The position numbers were made by a program, and so were the translations under genes. Under the pieces are notes generated by a model. That model was not told the DNA's origin. It saw only the letters and a list, made by a program, of their open reading frames with translations, and did no database searches. Of a stretch of DNA of 64,000 nt, positions 6,777 to 15,231 are shown one piece after another (the first letter of the stretch is position 1; every line of letters begins with the position of its first letter). The DNA comes from JAYPHU01 sp038127535 (GTDB taxonomy: Bacteria; Pseudomonadota; Alphaproteobacteria; Rhodospirillales; UBA2165), in the NCBI GenBank assembly GCA_038127535.1, contig JAYPHU010000001.1, positions 124,001 to 188,000 on the forward strand. Direction: 5' to 3'.

Positions 6777-8723
6777 ATGGCCTATGGCGTCACCCCCCAG
6801 ATGATCGACACCTATGGAGAGATCATCTTCAAGCTGAGCCTCAACAAACAGGTGCGGCGCGGCGATGCGGTCCGGGAGATGAACTTCGAGGAGATCGAAA
6901 AACAGCGGGACGGCACCGGCCTGACCGACGAAGAGATCGCCGAACGGATCGGGTTGCTGCCGGAACAGGTGAGCGTGGTCCGGGTCTTTGTCGAGCGTAA
7001 ACATTACCGAATTGATCAGCATCGCCGCCTGTTTCATTTGGGCGGCGGCAAGCGCTGGAAAGCGGACGAGTATCAGCATCCGGCGGAACGGCTAAAATTC
7101 AGAGAGGACAGTATGACACTGCGGGAAGCATTGAACTTTGATCCGGACCAGGCGGCCCTGTATCTGGAGAAAGGCTATTGGGGGAACGATACCCTTTCCT
7201 CCCAATTGGCCACCCATGCCGCTGAACGCCCGGACGCACCGGCGCTGGTCACCGCGGACAGCGAGATCACCTGGGCCCAGTTCAAGGATCAGGTGGACCG
7301 GCTGGCCAAGGGCTTGCTCGGACTCGGCGTCCTCAAGGGCGACGTGGTGGCGGTGCAGCTTCCCAATATTCCCGCGTTCCTGCTGGCACATCAGGCGATT
7401 GCCGCGGTCGGCGCCGTCATGCAGACCGTGCATATGCCGTATGGGAAGGCGGATATCGAGTTCCTGTTGAACCATTCGAAAGCGCGGGCGGTGATCTGTT
7501 TGCCGGCGTTTAAGGAATTCCCCACCGCCGAGGTGATGCTGGGGATTAAAGACGGCGGGGCGGCACTCGAGAACATTATCGTCGCCGGGCCCGAGGCGCC
7601 GGACGGGGCGGTGACCCTGGATAGCCTGATGACGGAGGGGGGCCCGATGATCGGCAATCCGCCGGTGGGCTCGGACCCGTTTCTGCTGCTCTATACCTCC
7701 GGCACCACGTCCAGCCCCAAGGGCGCGCCCTTGACCTATCAAAACATGGTTGGCCACGGCCGTTTGTGCGCGCCGGAATTCGGTGTGACCGCGGAGGACC
7801 GAATTCTTTCCGCCGCGCCCTTCAGCCATCTATATGGCCTTTATAATTATTATGTCTCCCTGGCCGTGGGCGCGGCGCAGGTGTTGTTGCCCGCCTTCGC
7901 CCCGCCGGACCTCGCCCAACTGACGGAGGTCGCCAAGCCGACGGCCATTTTCATGGGGCCCGCGCACGTTGCGGCGTTAGACGGGATGGGATTGCTGGAG
8001 AAGCATGATTTCTCATCTGTGCGGTTCACGGTATTTTCCGGCTCCTACTGTCCGCCCGATCTGCTGCGCACCTATCACGCCAAGACCGGCAGCGCGGTCT
8101 GTCAGCTTTGGGGGATGACGGAATTGGCGTCGGGCACCTTCAGTCGCCCCGATCAGGGATTGGAGGTCGGTGCGACCACCGCCGGACCGGCCGCGCCGGG
8201 CAACGAAATTCGCGTTGTTTCCTCGGAGACCGGCGACGCCTTGCCGGCGGACACGGAAGGGGAGTTGCAGGTCCGCGGCGCCTCGGTATTCCCCGGCTAT
8301 CTGGACAACCCGGAAGTCAACACCGGCGCCTTCGCTGGGGAGGGCTGGTTCCGCACCGGCGATCTGGCAGTGATCGACGGGGACGGGCATCTGAAAATCA
8401 CCGGGCGCACCAAGGACATCATCAACCGGGGCGGGGTGAAATATAACCCGGCCGATATCGAAGAGCTGCTGCTCACGCACCCGTCGATTGAGCTGGCGGC
8501 CATCGTCCCCATGCCCGATCCCGTGCTGGGCGAAAAAGCCTGCTGCTTCGTCCAATTAAAGCCCGATCAGTCTCTGACCCTGGATCAGGTCACCGCATTC
8601 CTGGAACAGAAGAATGTCTCCAAGAACAAATGGCCGGAGCGGCTGGAAATGGTGGATGAAATGCCGCTGACCCCCACCCGCAAGATCATCAAGGGCCGTT
8701 TAGCGGAGCGGCTATACGGGTAG
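6777..8723 (+). CDS. AMP-dependent acyl-CoA synthetase/ligase with a 112-residue N-terminal extension
   Basis: Residues ~113-648 form a standard ANL ligase: P-loop LLYTSGTTSSPKGAPLT, A5 motif QLWGMTE, A7 GWFRTGDLAVID, A8 KITGRTKDIINRGG and A10 lysine in PLTPTRKIIKGRL. It activates a carboxylic acid as an acyl-AMP, then acyl-CoA. The first 112 residues are extra for the family and contain a helix-turn-helix-like stretch (LTDEEIAERIGLLPEQ). An internal ATG at 7113 is preceded by AGAGAGGA (about 7101-7108) and starts exactly where ligases usually start. Either there are two proteins in one frame, an internal start, or a true fusion. It follows the Fe-S protein gene by two bases. The acyl substrate is unknown. 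Confidence 0.85.
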   Translation: MAYGVTPQMIDTYGEIIFKLSLNKQVRRGDAVREMNFEEIEKQRDGTGLTDEEIAERIGLLPEQVSVVRVFVERKHYRIDQHRRLFHLGGGKRWKADEYQHPAERLKFREDSMTLREALNFDPDQAALYLEKGYWGNDTLSSQLATHAAERPDAPALVTADSEITWAQFKDQVDRLAKGLLGLGVLKGDVVAVQLPNIPAFLLAHQAIAAVGAVMQTVHMPYGKADIEFLLNHSKARAVICLPAFKEFPTAEVMLGIKDGGAALENIIVAGPEAPDGAVTLDSLMTEGGPMIGNPPVGSDPFLLLYTSGTTSSPKGAPLTYQNMVGHGRLCAPEFGVTAEDRILSAAPFSHLYGLYNYYVSLAVGAAQVLLPAFAPPDLAQLTEVAKPTAIFMGPAHVAALDGMGLLEKHDFSSVRFTVFSGSYCPPDLLRTYHAKTGSAVCQLWGMTELASGTFSRPDQGLEVGATTAGPAAPGNEIRVVSSETGDALPADTEGELQVRGASVFPGYLDNPEVNTGAFAGEGWFRTGDLAVIDGDGHLKITGRTKDIINRGGVKYNPADIEELLLTHPSIELAAIVPMPDPVLGEKACCFVQLKPDQSLTLDQVTAFLEQKNVSKNKWPERLEMVDEMPLTPTRKIIKGRLAERLYG

Positions 8724-8740
8724 GGGATTGCGATCGAAAA

Positions 8741-9900
8741 ACGCCCCCCGAAAACATCCGCAACGTCGCCCGCCGCAACCGGGACTTCGCCTGGCCCCAT
8801 CGGGCCACGTCCAATTGGCTAGAGCCCATCTGTCGCCCCAGGTTTGACTCAAGCTTGCCCTAAAATCCGGCGACAAGGTGTTCACCGTCGGCTCCTGCTT
8901 CGCCAGCAACATACGCACCCATCTGGAAGCCGTCGGGCTCGCTGTTCATCCCGCTGATATCAAGAACGACATCCCCGCCGCCTACCGGGTGAACAATATC
9001 GATTCCCGATATTCGTCGATGACCATCCTACAGGGCTTCCAATGGGCGCTGGAGCCGGACAGCCTGCCGGCCTGCAGCGCCTGTCATATTCCGACCGGCG
9101 AGGGCCGCGTGTTCGACGCGACCATCGATCATCAAACCGACGGGCCGGTGGCGGAGGTCCAGGACATCGCCGCCAAGATTACGAGAGCTGATCAAGCGGT
9201 TGCGGACTGCCGGGTGGTGATCATGACTTTGAGCCTGGTGGAATCTGTCTTCGATAAACAGGCCGAGCTCTATCTGGAATCCTGGCCCGGCGACCGGGTG
9301 GCGGCGGAGGATCGGGACCGCTATAAAATCCATGTGCTGGGGGTCGAGGAAACGGTCGCCGCGCTGGAGGACACCCACGCGCTCCTGTCCCGGCACATGA
9401 TCGATGACTTTAGAATTCTGCTCACCGTCTCGCCGGTGCCGCTGGCCAGCACCTTCCGGGACGCGGACGTGATCACGGCGAACAGCTATTCCAAGAGCAG
9501 CCTGCGAACGGCGGCTGAGAGCTTCGCCGCCGCCCATGACAATGTGGATCACCTGCCGGTCTATGAGAGTGTGATTCTGACCAATAGCGCCATCGCCTGG
9601 GATGTGGACCTGCGCCATCCGTCAGACTTTATCGTAAAGCTCAACGTGAAGCGGATGTTGCAGGCGTATTTCCCGGGCGCGCCCGGTTTTGATGAGGCGG
9701 AGATTGAGGCGGAGATCGAAAGGCAACAAGACGCGTTCGAGGCCTGCTAGCCGCAACAGCTCCGCGCCTTCAAGCACGAGTTCGGCCAGCAGGAACAACA
9801 GTTTAACGAATACCGGGAAAAGTCGGAGGCCTTGTGCGCCGCCATGGAGGCCGAAATCGCCAGCCTTCGCCATCAACTCGAGCAGCTCGGAAAGGGCTAG
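8741..9900 (+). pseudogene. GSCFA-family protein gene, frameshifted and with an internal amber stop
   Basis: The core frame 8878-9750 encodes a GSCFA-domain protein (TVGSCFAS at its start), a family of uncharacterised SGNH-like hydrolases often linked to surface polysaccharide. Its usual N-terminal lead (WPHRATSNWLEPICRPRFD) lies just upstream in a different frame (8750-8848), and a one-base loss near 8846-8849 would join them. At the other end TAG (9748-9750) is followed in the same frame by 49 further codons of a Glu/Gln-rich helix ending at 9898-9900. Two lesions make this a probable pseudogene; sequencing error is an alternative. No start codon was found for the N-terminal piece. Its end overlaps the convergent dioxygenase gene. 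Confidence 0.7.
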
Positions 9901-10451
9901 AAAAACACCGTCAGGTTTTTCGCCAGCAACACGTTTTGATCCAGGATGATCTCCCGCCGGGCGATCTTGAAACTGCCGCCGTCGCGCCGAAGCGCATCCG
10001 TCCGCTTGCCGACGAACAGATAGTTCTCCGTCTCCACCCGGTTCTGATAGACCAGGAACCGGCTTTTGACGGTAACCGTCTCGACGGCCTCAACCGATGG
10101 CTGGGCGTCCAGCACCTGCACGTTGCTGACCATGTGGCATACTCGGGACAGGGGTTCTTCCGCCCAGTGCTTCGCGGTCATGATCTGCTCGACCCGTTTG
10201 GCCATGGTCCATTTGTCGTCCTCGAACCAGCTGATGTCCTCGCCTTCCTTGGTGTTCTCGCGGGCCGCCTGGTCGCCGTGCTTGACGTTCCGGCGCATGG
10301 GCATGAAATAGACGAGGTCATCGGTCAGGAGGTCGAGCCACTCTTCAAACCGGCGGCTGTCCAAGAGCTCAGACTCGTCATAGAGGAATTCCTCCACCTC
10401 TTGCTTGAGGGTGAAGTAGGCGAGATCGCGAACGAGTTTAGGCGCATTCAT
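9897..10451 (-). CDS. Aromatic-ring-hydroxylating dioxygenase, beta (small) subunit
   Basis: 184 residues from ATG 10451 (MNAPKLVRDLAYF); the frame continues upstream into the SDR gene, but this start matches family length. The cone-shaped NTF2-like beta subunit is recognisable by QEVEEFLYDESELLDSRRFEEWLDLLTDD at the N-terminus, YFMPMR, HMVSNV and a basic C-terminus (FKIARREIILDQNV). The subunit has no cofactor and stabilises the alpha3beta3 hexamer. It is the third gene of a minus-strand unit: alpha subunit, SDR, beta. No ferredoxin or reductase gene is adjacent, so electrons must come from proteins encoded elsewhere. Confidence 0.9.
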   Translation of the reverse strand: MNAPKLVRDLAYFTLKQEVEEFLYDESELLDSRRFEEWLDLLTDDLVYFMPMRRNVKHGDQAARENTKEGEDISWFEDDKWTMAKRVEQIMTAKHWAEEPLSRVCHMVSNVQVLDAQPSVEAVETVTVKSRFLVYQNRVETENYLFVGKRTDALRRDGGSFKIARREIILDQNVLLAKNLTVFF

Positions 10452-10456
10452 GTCGC

Positions 10457-11251
10457 TTAGTCCCTGGTCTGCGCCGGGATCGGACCGCCCTGACCGGCGA
10501 AGCATCCCACATCCAAAACCGTACCGGTGATCGCCTCCGCGTCATCGGAGAGAAGATAAGCGACGGCTTTGGCCACGTCCTCCGCACTGGTGGCGCGGCC
10601 CGCCGGATTGTGGGTCGCCGTCCGTGCGATGAGGTCCGTGTCGCCGCCCCGCCGGCCCAGGCTCATGCCCGACGGGAAACCGCCGCCGCCGGGCACCACC
10701 GTATTGACCCGGATGCCGTCGGCCAAATGGTCATAGGCCAGCGCCGCGCCCAGAGCGAAAACGCCACCCTTCGACGCACAATAGGCGGCCATGTTGGGCT
10801 TTCCCCAGCCCGAACCGGAACCGATATTAACGATGGCCCCACCCCAGGCCTCGATCATGATCGGGATCACTTGGCGGCAGCAGAGATACATGCCCTTCAG
10901 ATTGACCGCGACGATCCGGTCCCACAGGTCTTCCGGCGTGTCGAGCACGGTGCCCAGGGGACCGATGGCCGCATTGTTGACCAGAAACGAAATCCCGCCG
11001 AACGCGTCCACCGCATGTTGAACGACCCGGGCGACATCATCCGAGTTGGATACATCGGCTTCCAACAGCTCAGCCGACAGGCCGGCCTGGGCCAGCTCGT
11101 TTCTTAAAGATGGGATGGCGTTCTCTGCCGTGCTGGAGGGTTGAGCCGTCTCCAGACCGAACGCAACCACGTCGTGGCCGCGTTTCGCCAGCTCGATGGT
11201 AATGGCTCTGCCGATCCCGAAGGTGCCGCCGGTGACAATGGTCGCGCCCAT
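10457..11251 (-). CDS. Short-chain dehydrogenase, probable cis-dihydrodiol dehydrogenase
   Basis: 264 residues. N-terminal NAD(P) motif TGGTFGIG, NNAAIG at about residue 92, catalytic serine in GSGSGW and YCASK as the Y-x-x-x-K pair near 155. Placement between the alpha and beta subunits of a ring-hydroxylating dioxygenase suggests it rearomatises the cis-dihydrodiol product by NAD+-dependent oxidation; this is an inference from position, as the motifs are common to all classical SDRs. The stop is six bases before the beta-subunit ATG and the start lies eleven bases after the alpha-subunit stop, as expected for one operon. Confidence 0.88.
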   Translation of the reverse strand: MGATIVTGGTFGIGRAITIELAKRGHDVVAFGLETAQPSSTAENAIPSLRNELAQAGLSAELLEADVSNSDDVARVVQHAVDAFGGISFLVNNAAIGPLGTVLDTPEDLWDRIVAVNLKGMYLCCRQVIPIMIEAWGGAIVNIGSGSGWGKPNMAAYCASKGGVFALGAALAYDHLADGIRVNTVVPGGGGFPSGMSLGRRGGDTDLIARTATHNPAGRATSAEDVAKAVAYLLSDDAEAITGTVLDVGCFAGQGGPIPAQTRD

Positions 11252-11261
11252 GGGTGCTCCT

Positions 11262-12602
11262 CTAAGCGTGACGAACCGGGTGATCCATGATCCGGTCCCA
11301 ATCCTGGTTGTTCATGTAGGCGGCCCAGCACTTGTAATATTGGCGGGCGTTTTCTTCGGTCATCTGAGTGCTGACCAAGCCGGGCACCGGATCGTTCAGT
11401 TTTGATTTCTGCACCGACTGCTGATAGTTGAACGGATGCCGGCGCGCGATTACGCCTAGGCTGCCGGCCGTGGCATAGTTCCAGTTCTCCATATCGTCCT
11501 GCTCAGTCATGCCGGCCGGGCCCGAATAGCGCATGTAATAGCGGCGAAGTAGGTCTTTGACTTCCTTCGGCGCGTCCTTGTCGACCAGGAAAAACCGCCA
11601 AATTTCGGTCGAGCCGGCGCCGTTGGGATGCCAAACGCAGAGTGCGCGCGGCTGGCGGCCATGGAAAGACATGTTGGGGAAGATAGTGCCGACGAAGGGC
11701 ACGATCCGCGCCTTATCGCCAAGCGCCTTCTGCCGTTCCTCATAGCAGTGCCGGTAATACTCCTCGGCGATGGGGTTGTCCTTATAGGATTCGATATAGG
11801 CGTTGTTCTCCGGCTTGAGCGCACTGTGGATGCCGTGGCCGCCGGGAAAGCTGATCCAGATATGCTGGGCGTCGGCGAGTTCATTGTCGCGCCGGCCCTT
11901 CTCGCCTTTGGCCGCGCTCGGGCCGATGCCGATCATGTCCACCGAAATATGGCTGGGGTTGTGGTAAGAGTCGCCGCAGAAATTCTCCGCCGGGATTTTC
12001 CAGTTGCAGGGCGAAATCCATTTGTGGACGCCGCCGAACACTTCGGTCCCGCCGTCGGATCCGTCCAGCGCGTTCAGCGCCATATCCAGATGATCCTTGG
12101 CCCCGCCCAGATACTCGAAGAAATCGGGCGCGTTCTCGTCCCATGTCGCCCAGATGCTGCCCTTGTAATTGACTATCTTGGGCACTTCGATCAGGGACCA
12201 TTGGGATTTGTCCAGAACATCGGAATAAAGCTCATGCTCGTGGGGTACGCCCACCAGCTTTCCATCCGGCGTGAAGCTCCAGGCATGGAACGGGCAGGTG
12301 AAGGTCTGGGTATTGCCCTCGTCATAGAGGCACACTTTCATGCCCCGATGGGTGCAGGTGTTCAGGAAGACATGGATATTGTTCTGGAAGTCCCGGCAGA
12401 GAATGACCGACTCCGCGCCCATACGGGAGGTGAAATAATCGCCGGGATTGGGGATTTGGCTTTCATGGCCCACCAGCAGCCAAGCCCGGGTGAACACGGT
12501 TTCCAGCTCTTTCTGGTAAATACCGTCGTTGACGAAGATTTCCCGGCTGATGGTGCCGTTTTCAATGTCGACAAAATCATCCCGATAGACCGGTTGATCC
12601 AT
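11262..12602 (-). CDS. Aromatic-ring-hydroxylating dioxygenase, alpha (large) subunit
   Basis: 446 residues. The Rieske 2Fe-2S motif is complete: CTHRG (C-x-H) near residue 87 and CPFHAW (C-x-x-H) about 17 residues later. The mononuclear iron site shows GDSYHNPSH, giving the two histidines, with the bridging Asp/Glu region NWKIPAENFCGD ahead of it and a further acidic ligand expected downstream. It inserts both atoms of O2 into an aromatic ring, giving a cis-dihydrodiol. It is the first gene of the three-gene minus-strand unit. The substrate cannot be read from the sequence; overall character is of the benzoate/biphenyl/naphthalene two-component class. Confidence 0.93.
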   Translation of the reverse strand: MDQPVYRDDFVDIENGTISREIFVNDGIYQKELETVFTRAWLLVGHESQIPNPGDYFTSRMGAESVILCRDFQNNIHVFLNTCTHRGMKVCLYDEGNTQTFTCPFHAWSFTPDGKLVGVPHEHELYSDVLDKSQWSLIEVPKIVNYKGSIWATWDENAPDFFEYLGGAKDHLDMALNALDGSDGGTEVFGGVHKWISPCNWKIPAENFCGDSYHNPSHISVDMIGIGPSAAKGEKGRRDNELADAQHIWISFPGGHGIHSALKPENNAYIESYKDNPIAEEYYRHCYEERQKALGDKARIVPFVGTIFPNMSFHGRQPRALCVWHPNGAGSTEIWRFFLVDKDAPKEVKDLLRRYYMRYSGPAGMTEQDDMENWNYATAGSLGVIARRHPFNYQQSVQKSKLNDPVPGLVSTQMTEENARQYYKCWAAYMNNQDWDRIMDHPVRHA

Positions 12603-12728
12603 GCCTGAGGCCCTCCCTGCGCCTTATTTAGTTGTAGCGTCCGCGCCGGGACTGCGCAAAATCTTCTTTCAAATCGGATGCCGGCTTTTAAACTCGGATG
12701 AGCACCATATTAAGATCGGGAGGCCGCC

Positions 12729-12821
12729 ATGGCCGCGCGGGACTCCTTGACCACGGTGGAGGAACGGGTCGCCTTCGCCCAGGAGAACTTTACCACCACA
12801 CTGGAGGAATTCCGCCCATGA
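12729..12821 (+). CDS. Possible 30-residue leader peptide coupled to zntB
   Basis: ATG at 12729, preceded by GGGAGG (about 12718-12723), opens a 30-codon frame whose TGA (12819-12821) overlaps the zntB ATG as ATGA. The peptide is rich in Thr, Glu and Phe (TTVEERVAFAQENF). The overlap geometry would couple translation of the two. It could equally be the tail of a decayed gene or chance, since zntB has its own GGAGGAA inside this frame. Confidence 0.35.
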   Translation: MAARDSLTTVEERVAFAQENFTTTLEEFRP

Positions 12822-13813
12822 GTGATGCACAACCGTCCTCCGAGAACGACAATGGTTTGGTCTACGCCTATCTTTTGAACGGGGATGGCACCGGTATGCC
12901 CTACGACTGGCCGGCCATCAATAACTGGACGCCGGAAAAAGGCCTCCTCTGGGTGCATCTGGATCGCAGCTACGATCAGGCACGGCAGTGGATTGAGGGC
13001 GCGAGCGGCATGCCGGCGCTTGCGCAGGAAATTCTTCTGGCCGATGAGTCCCGGCCGCGCAGCGTGCCCTTCAAAAAGGGGCTCGCTGTGACGCTCCGGG
13101 GCGTCAATCTTAACCCCGGCGAGAACCCCGAAGACATGGTATCGCTCCGTTTGTGGCTGTCGTCCTCCATGATTGTCACCGTCCGGACGCGCCAGTTGAT
13201 GGCTGTCCGGGAAATCCGCGCCGATATGGAAGTGGGGATGGGGCCGAAAAATGCCGGCGATATGCTGGTCGCCGTGGCCAACAAGCTGGTCGATCGGATG
13301 GGGCCGGTGATTGATCATCTCAGTGACACGACGGACCGGCTGGAAGACGAGATGATTGAAACCGAAAGCCGGGAGATACGGTCTCAGCTTCATGAAATTC
13401 GCCATCAGACCATCGGCCTTCGCCGCTATCTGGCCCCTCAGCGGGACGCCATTTCGCGGCTCAATCAGGAAAACCAGCCCTGGCTGACCGAGGGGCATAA
13501 GCTACGGCTCCGGGAAACCACCGATCGGGTGCTCCGTATTGTCGAGGAACTAGACGAAGTGCGCGAGCGCGCCGCCGTGGTTCAGGATGAGCTGGTCAGC
13601 CGCAACGCCGAACAAATGAACCGCACCATGTATGTGCTGACCGTGGTGGCCGGCATCCTGCTGCCGCTGAGCTTTATCACCGGGCTCTTGGGGATCAATG
13701 TGGGCGGCATGCCGGGCGTCGAAAGCAAAACCGCCTTCGCCATTGTCTGCATCATCCTGGTGGTGATGGGCGTCGGGCTTTTGTGGGCCTTCAAAAAGTG
13801 GAAATGGATCTAA
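12818..13813 (+). CDS. zntB: ZntB/CorA-family metal ion transporter
   Basis: 331 residues from ATG 12818, with CTGGAGGAA upstream (12801-12809). The large N-terminal cytoplasmic domain is followed by a long helix (about residues 180-265) and two transmembrane helices at the C-terminus. The pore signature GINVGGMPG after the first helix is the G-x-N variant typical of ZntB rather than the CorA GMN-x-PE. ZntB mediates zinc transport across the inner membrane as a pentamer. It stands divergent from the dioxygenase operon and convergent with mscS-like. Confidence 0.9.
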   Translation: MSDAQPSSENDNGLVYAYLLNGDGTGMPYDWPAINNWTPEKGLLWVHLDRSYDQARQWIEGASGMPALAQEILLADESRPRSVPFKKGLAVTLRGVNLNPGENPEDMVSLRLWLSSSMIVTVRTRQLMAVREIRADMEVGMGPKNAGDMLVAVANKLVDRMGPVIDHLSDTTDRLEDEMIETESREIRSQLHEIRHQTIGLRRYLAPQRDAISRLNQENQPWLTEGHKLRLRETTDRVLRIVEELDEVRERAAVVQDELVSRNAEQMNRTMYVLTVVAGILLPLSFITGLLGINVGGMPGVESKTAFAIVCIILVVMGVGLLWAFKKWKWI

Positions 13814-13835
13814 GCCGTCTGATAAACCGTCAGGC

Positions 13836-15146
13836 CTAGCTCTCCAGGACCTTGAGGAACTCCGCCTTGTCGCGGAGGTGGATGTCCCGTTGCGGGTACG
13901 GGATTTTGATGTCGTGCTCGTGGAACTTGTCCCAAATGTTGAGCATGACCAGGCTTTTCACATTGCTGACGCCGTTGCGCGGGTCGTTGATCCAAAACCG
14001 CAGCTCCAGATCGACGGAATTGTCGCCGAAGTTCTTCACCAGGCAGACAGGCTTTGGATTCTCCAGAATTCTCTCTATGCCTTGAGTCGCCTCGATACAA
14101 AGTTGCTGCGCCAGCCTCGGGTCACACTCGTAGGCGATGCCGACGGGGATTTTGAGCCGCACCTGGTCATCGCTGAAGGACCAGTTGGCCACCCGTGTGG
14201 TGATCAACTCTTCGTTCGGGATCAAGTGTTCGATCCCGTCCCTTGTGACCACCGAAGCATAGCGGCTTCCGAGCGAATTCACCCAGCCGTAGGAGGTGCC
14301 GACCTCGATCACGTCGCCGGGTTTGATGGATTTGTCCATCAGGATCATGACACCACTGAGCAAGTTGGAGACGGTCTTTTGCAGGCCAAAGCCGATACCC
14401 ACGCCGAGGGCGCCGGTGAAGACCGTGAAAGCCGACAGGTCGATGCCAACAGATTCGAGCGCCACGATAATGGCCAGACCGATTAGAACGATTTTCAACA
14501 GCTTGGAGAACAAGACCTGGACGGACGGTGTCAGATTTTCCGACTTGCTGATTCGGCTTTCCAGGACACGGCTAAAGATTGTCGCCAGCCAGAGCATGAC
14601 CGTCAGCGCAATGATGCCCTTGATCAGGGTTAGCGCCGAAATGCGGATATCGCCCATGTTGAAGGCCGCCGAATCCAAAATCCAGATGGTTGGATCAAGC
14701 AGATCGAAAATGTTCAGCGCCGCAATGACCCAGGCAATCAGGGCGACCGATTGGGATAAGGTCTTATTTCGGATCAGACCTGAAACAACATTGATCACGA
14801 TCCAAGCCGCGAGCAGACTGACCCCGATGGTCAGGACATGCTGCGGCCATTTGAGCGCCAAGGCGGTCAGGCTGGACAGCCAGGTGATGATCAGCCCGCC
14901 CGCCGGCATCGCGACCCGGTTCCAGGTCTGCCGTCCCGGTTCGAGAATGGAATTAAGCCTTGGCTTACGGGCGAGGGCTTCATAGCCTCTTTTGAGCCGG
15001 AGCCCGAGCGACCAGGCGATCCCCAGTAACACGATCAGCCAAATGACTTGGAACAGTGTGGACGGGACCAGGACCTCTGTCGCCAGCCAGTTTTGGATGG
15101 TCGTGATCAGATACTGCAGCTCGCCCATATCGACGATGTCATCCAT
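13836..15146 (-). CDS. Mechanosensitive ion channel of the MscS family
   Basis: 436 residues with four or five N-terminal transmembrane segments (roughly residues 20-45, 85-110, 120-150, 180-205) and the pore-lining helix plus beta domain: the Gly/Ala-rich GALGVGIGFGLQK segment, then SGVMILMDKSIKPGDVIEVG and SRYASVVTRDGIEHLIPNEEL, all characteristic of MscS. It releases osmolytes on hypo-osmotic shock. It lies upstream of nothing on its strand and downstream of the RimK-fusion gene, separated by about 85 bases. The C-terminus ends with KVLES. Confidence 0.92.
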   Translation of the reverse strand: MDDIVDMGELQYLITTIQNWLATEVLVPSTLFQVIWLIVLLGIAWSLGLRLKRGYEALARKPRLNSILEPGRQTWNRVAMPAGGLIITWLSSLTALALKWPQHVLTIGVSLLAAWIVINVVSGLIRNKTLSQSVALIAWVIAALNIFDLLDPTIWILDSAAFNMGDIRISALTLIKGIIALTVMLWLATIFSRVLESRISKSENLTPSVQVLFSKLLKIVLIGLAIIVALESVGIDLSAFTVFTGALGVGIGFGLQKTVSNLLSGVMILMDKSIKPGDVIEVGTSYGWVNSLGSRYASVVTRDGIEHLIPNEELITTRVANWSFSDDQVRLKIPVGIAYECDPRLAQQLCIEATQGIERILENPKPVCLVKNFGDNSVDLELRFWINDPRNGVSNVKSLVMLNIWDKFHEHDIKIPYPQRDIHLRDKAEFLKVLES

Positions 15147-15231
15147 TTTGTCGGTCCGGCATCATTATCTGTTTGTCAGGCGAGTATGGAAAACTTAGAG
15201 GCATATGTCGATTTGCCGTTGGGCCGGCCGC

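Noticed and set aside
9748..9750. Recoding of the TAG in the GSCFA gene (for example as pyrrolysine)
   Set aside because: The same gene also has a frameshift, and no pyl genes are in view; decay or error is simpler.
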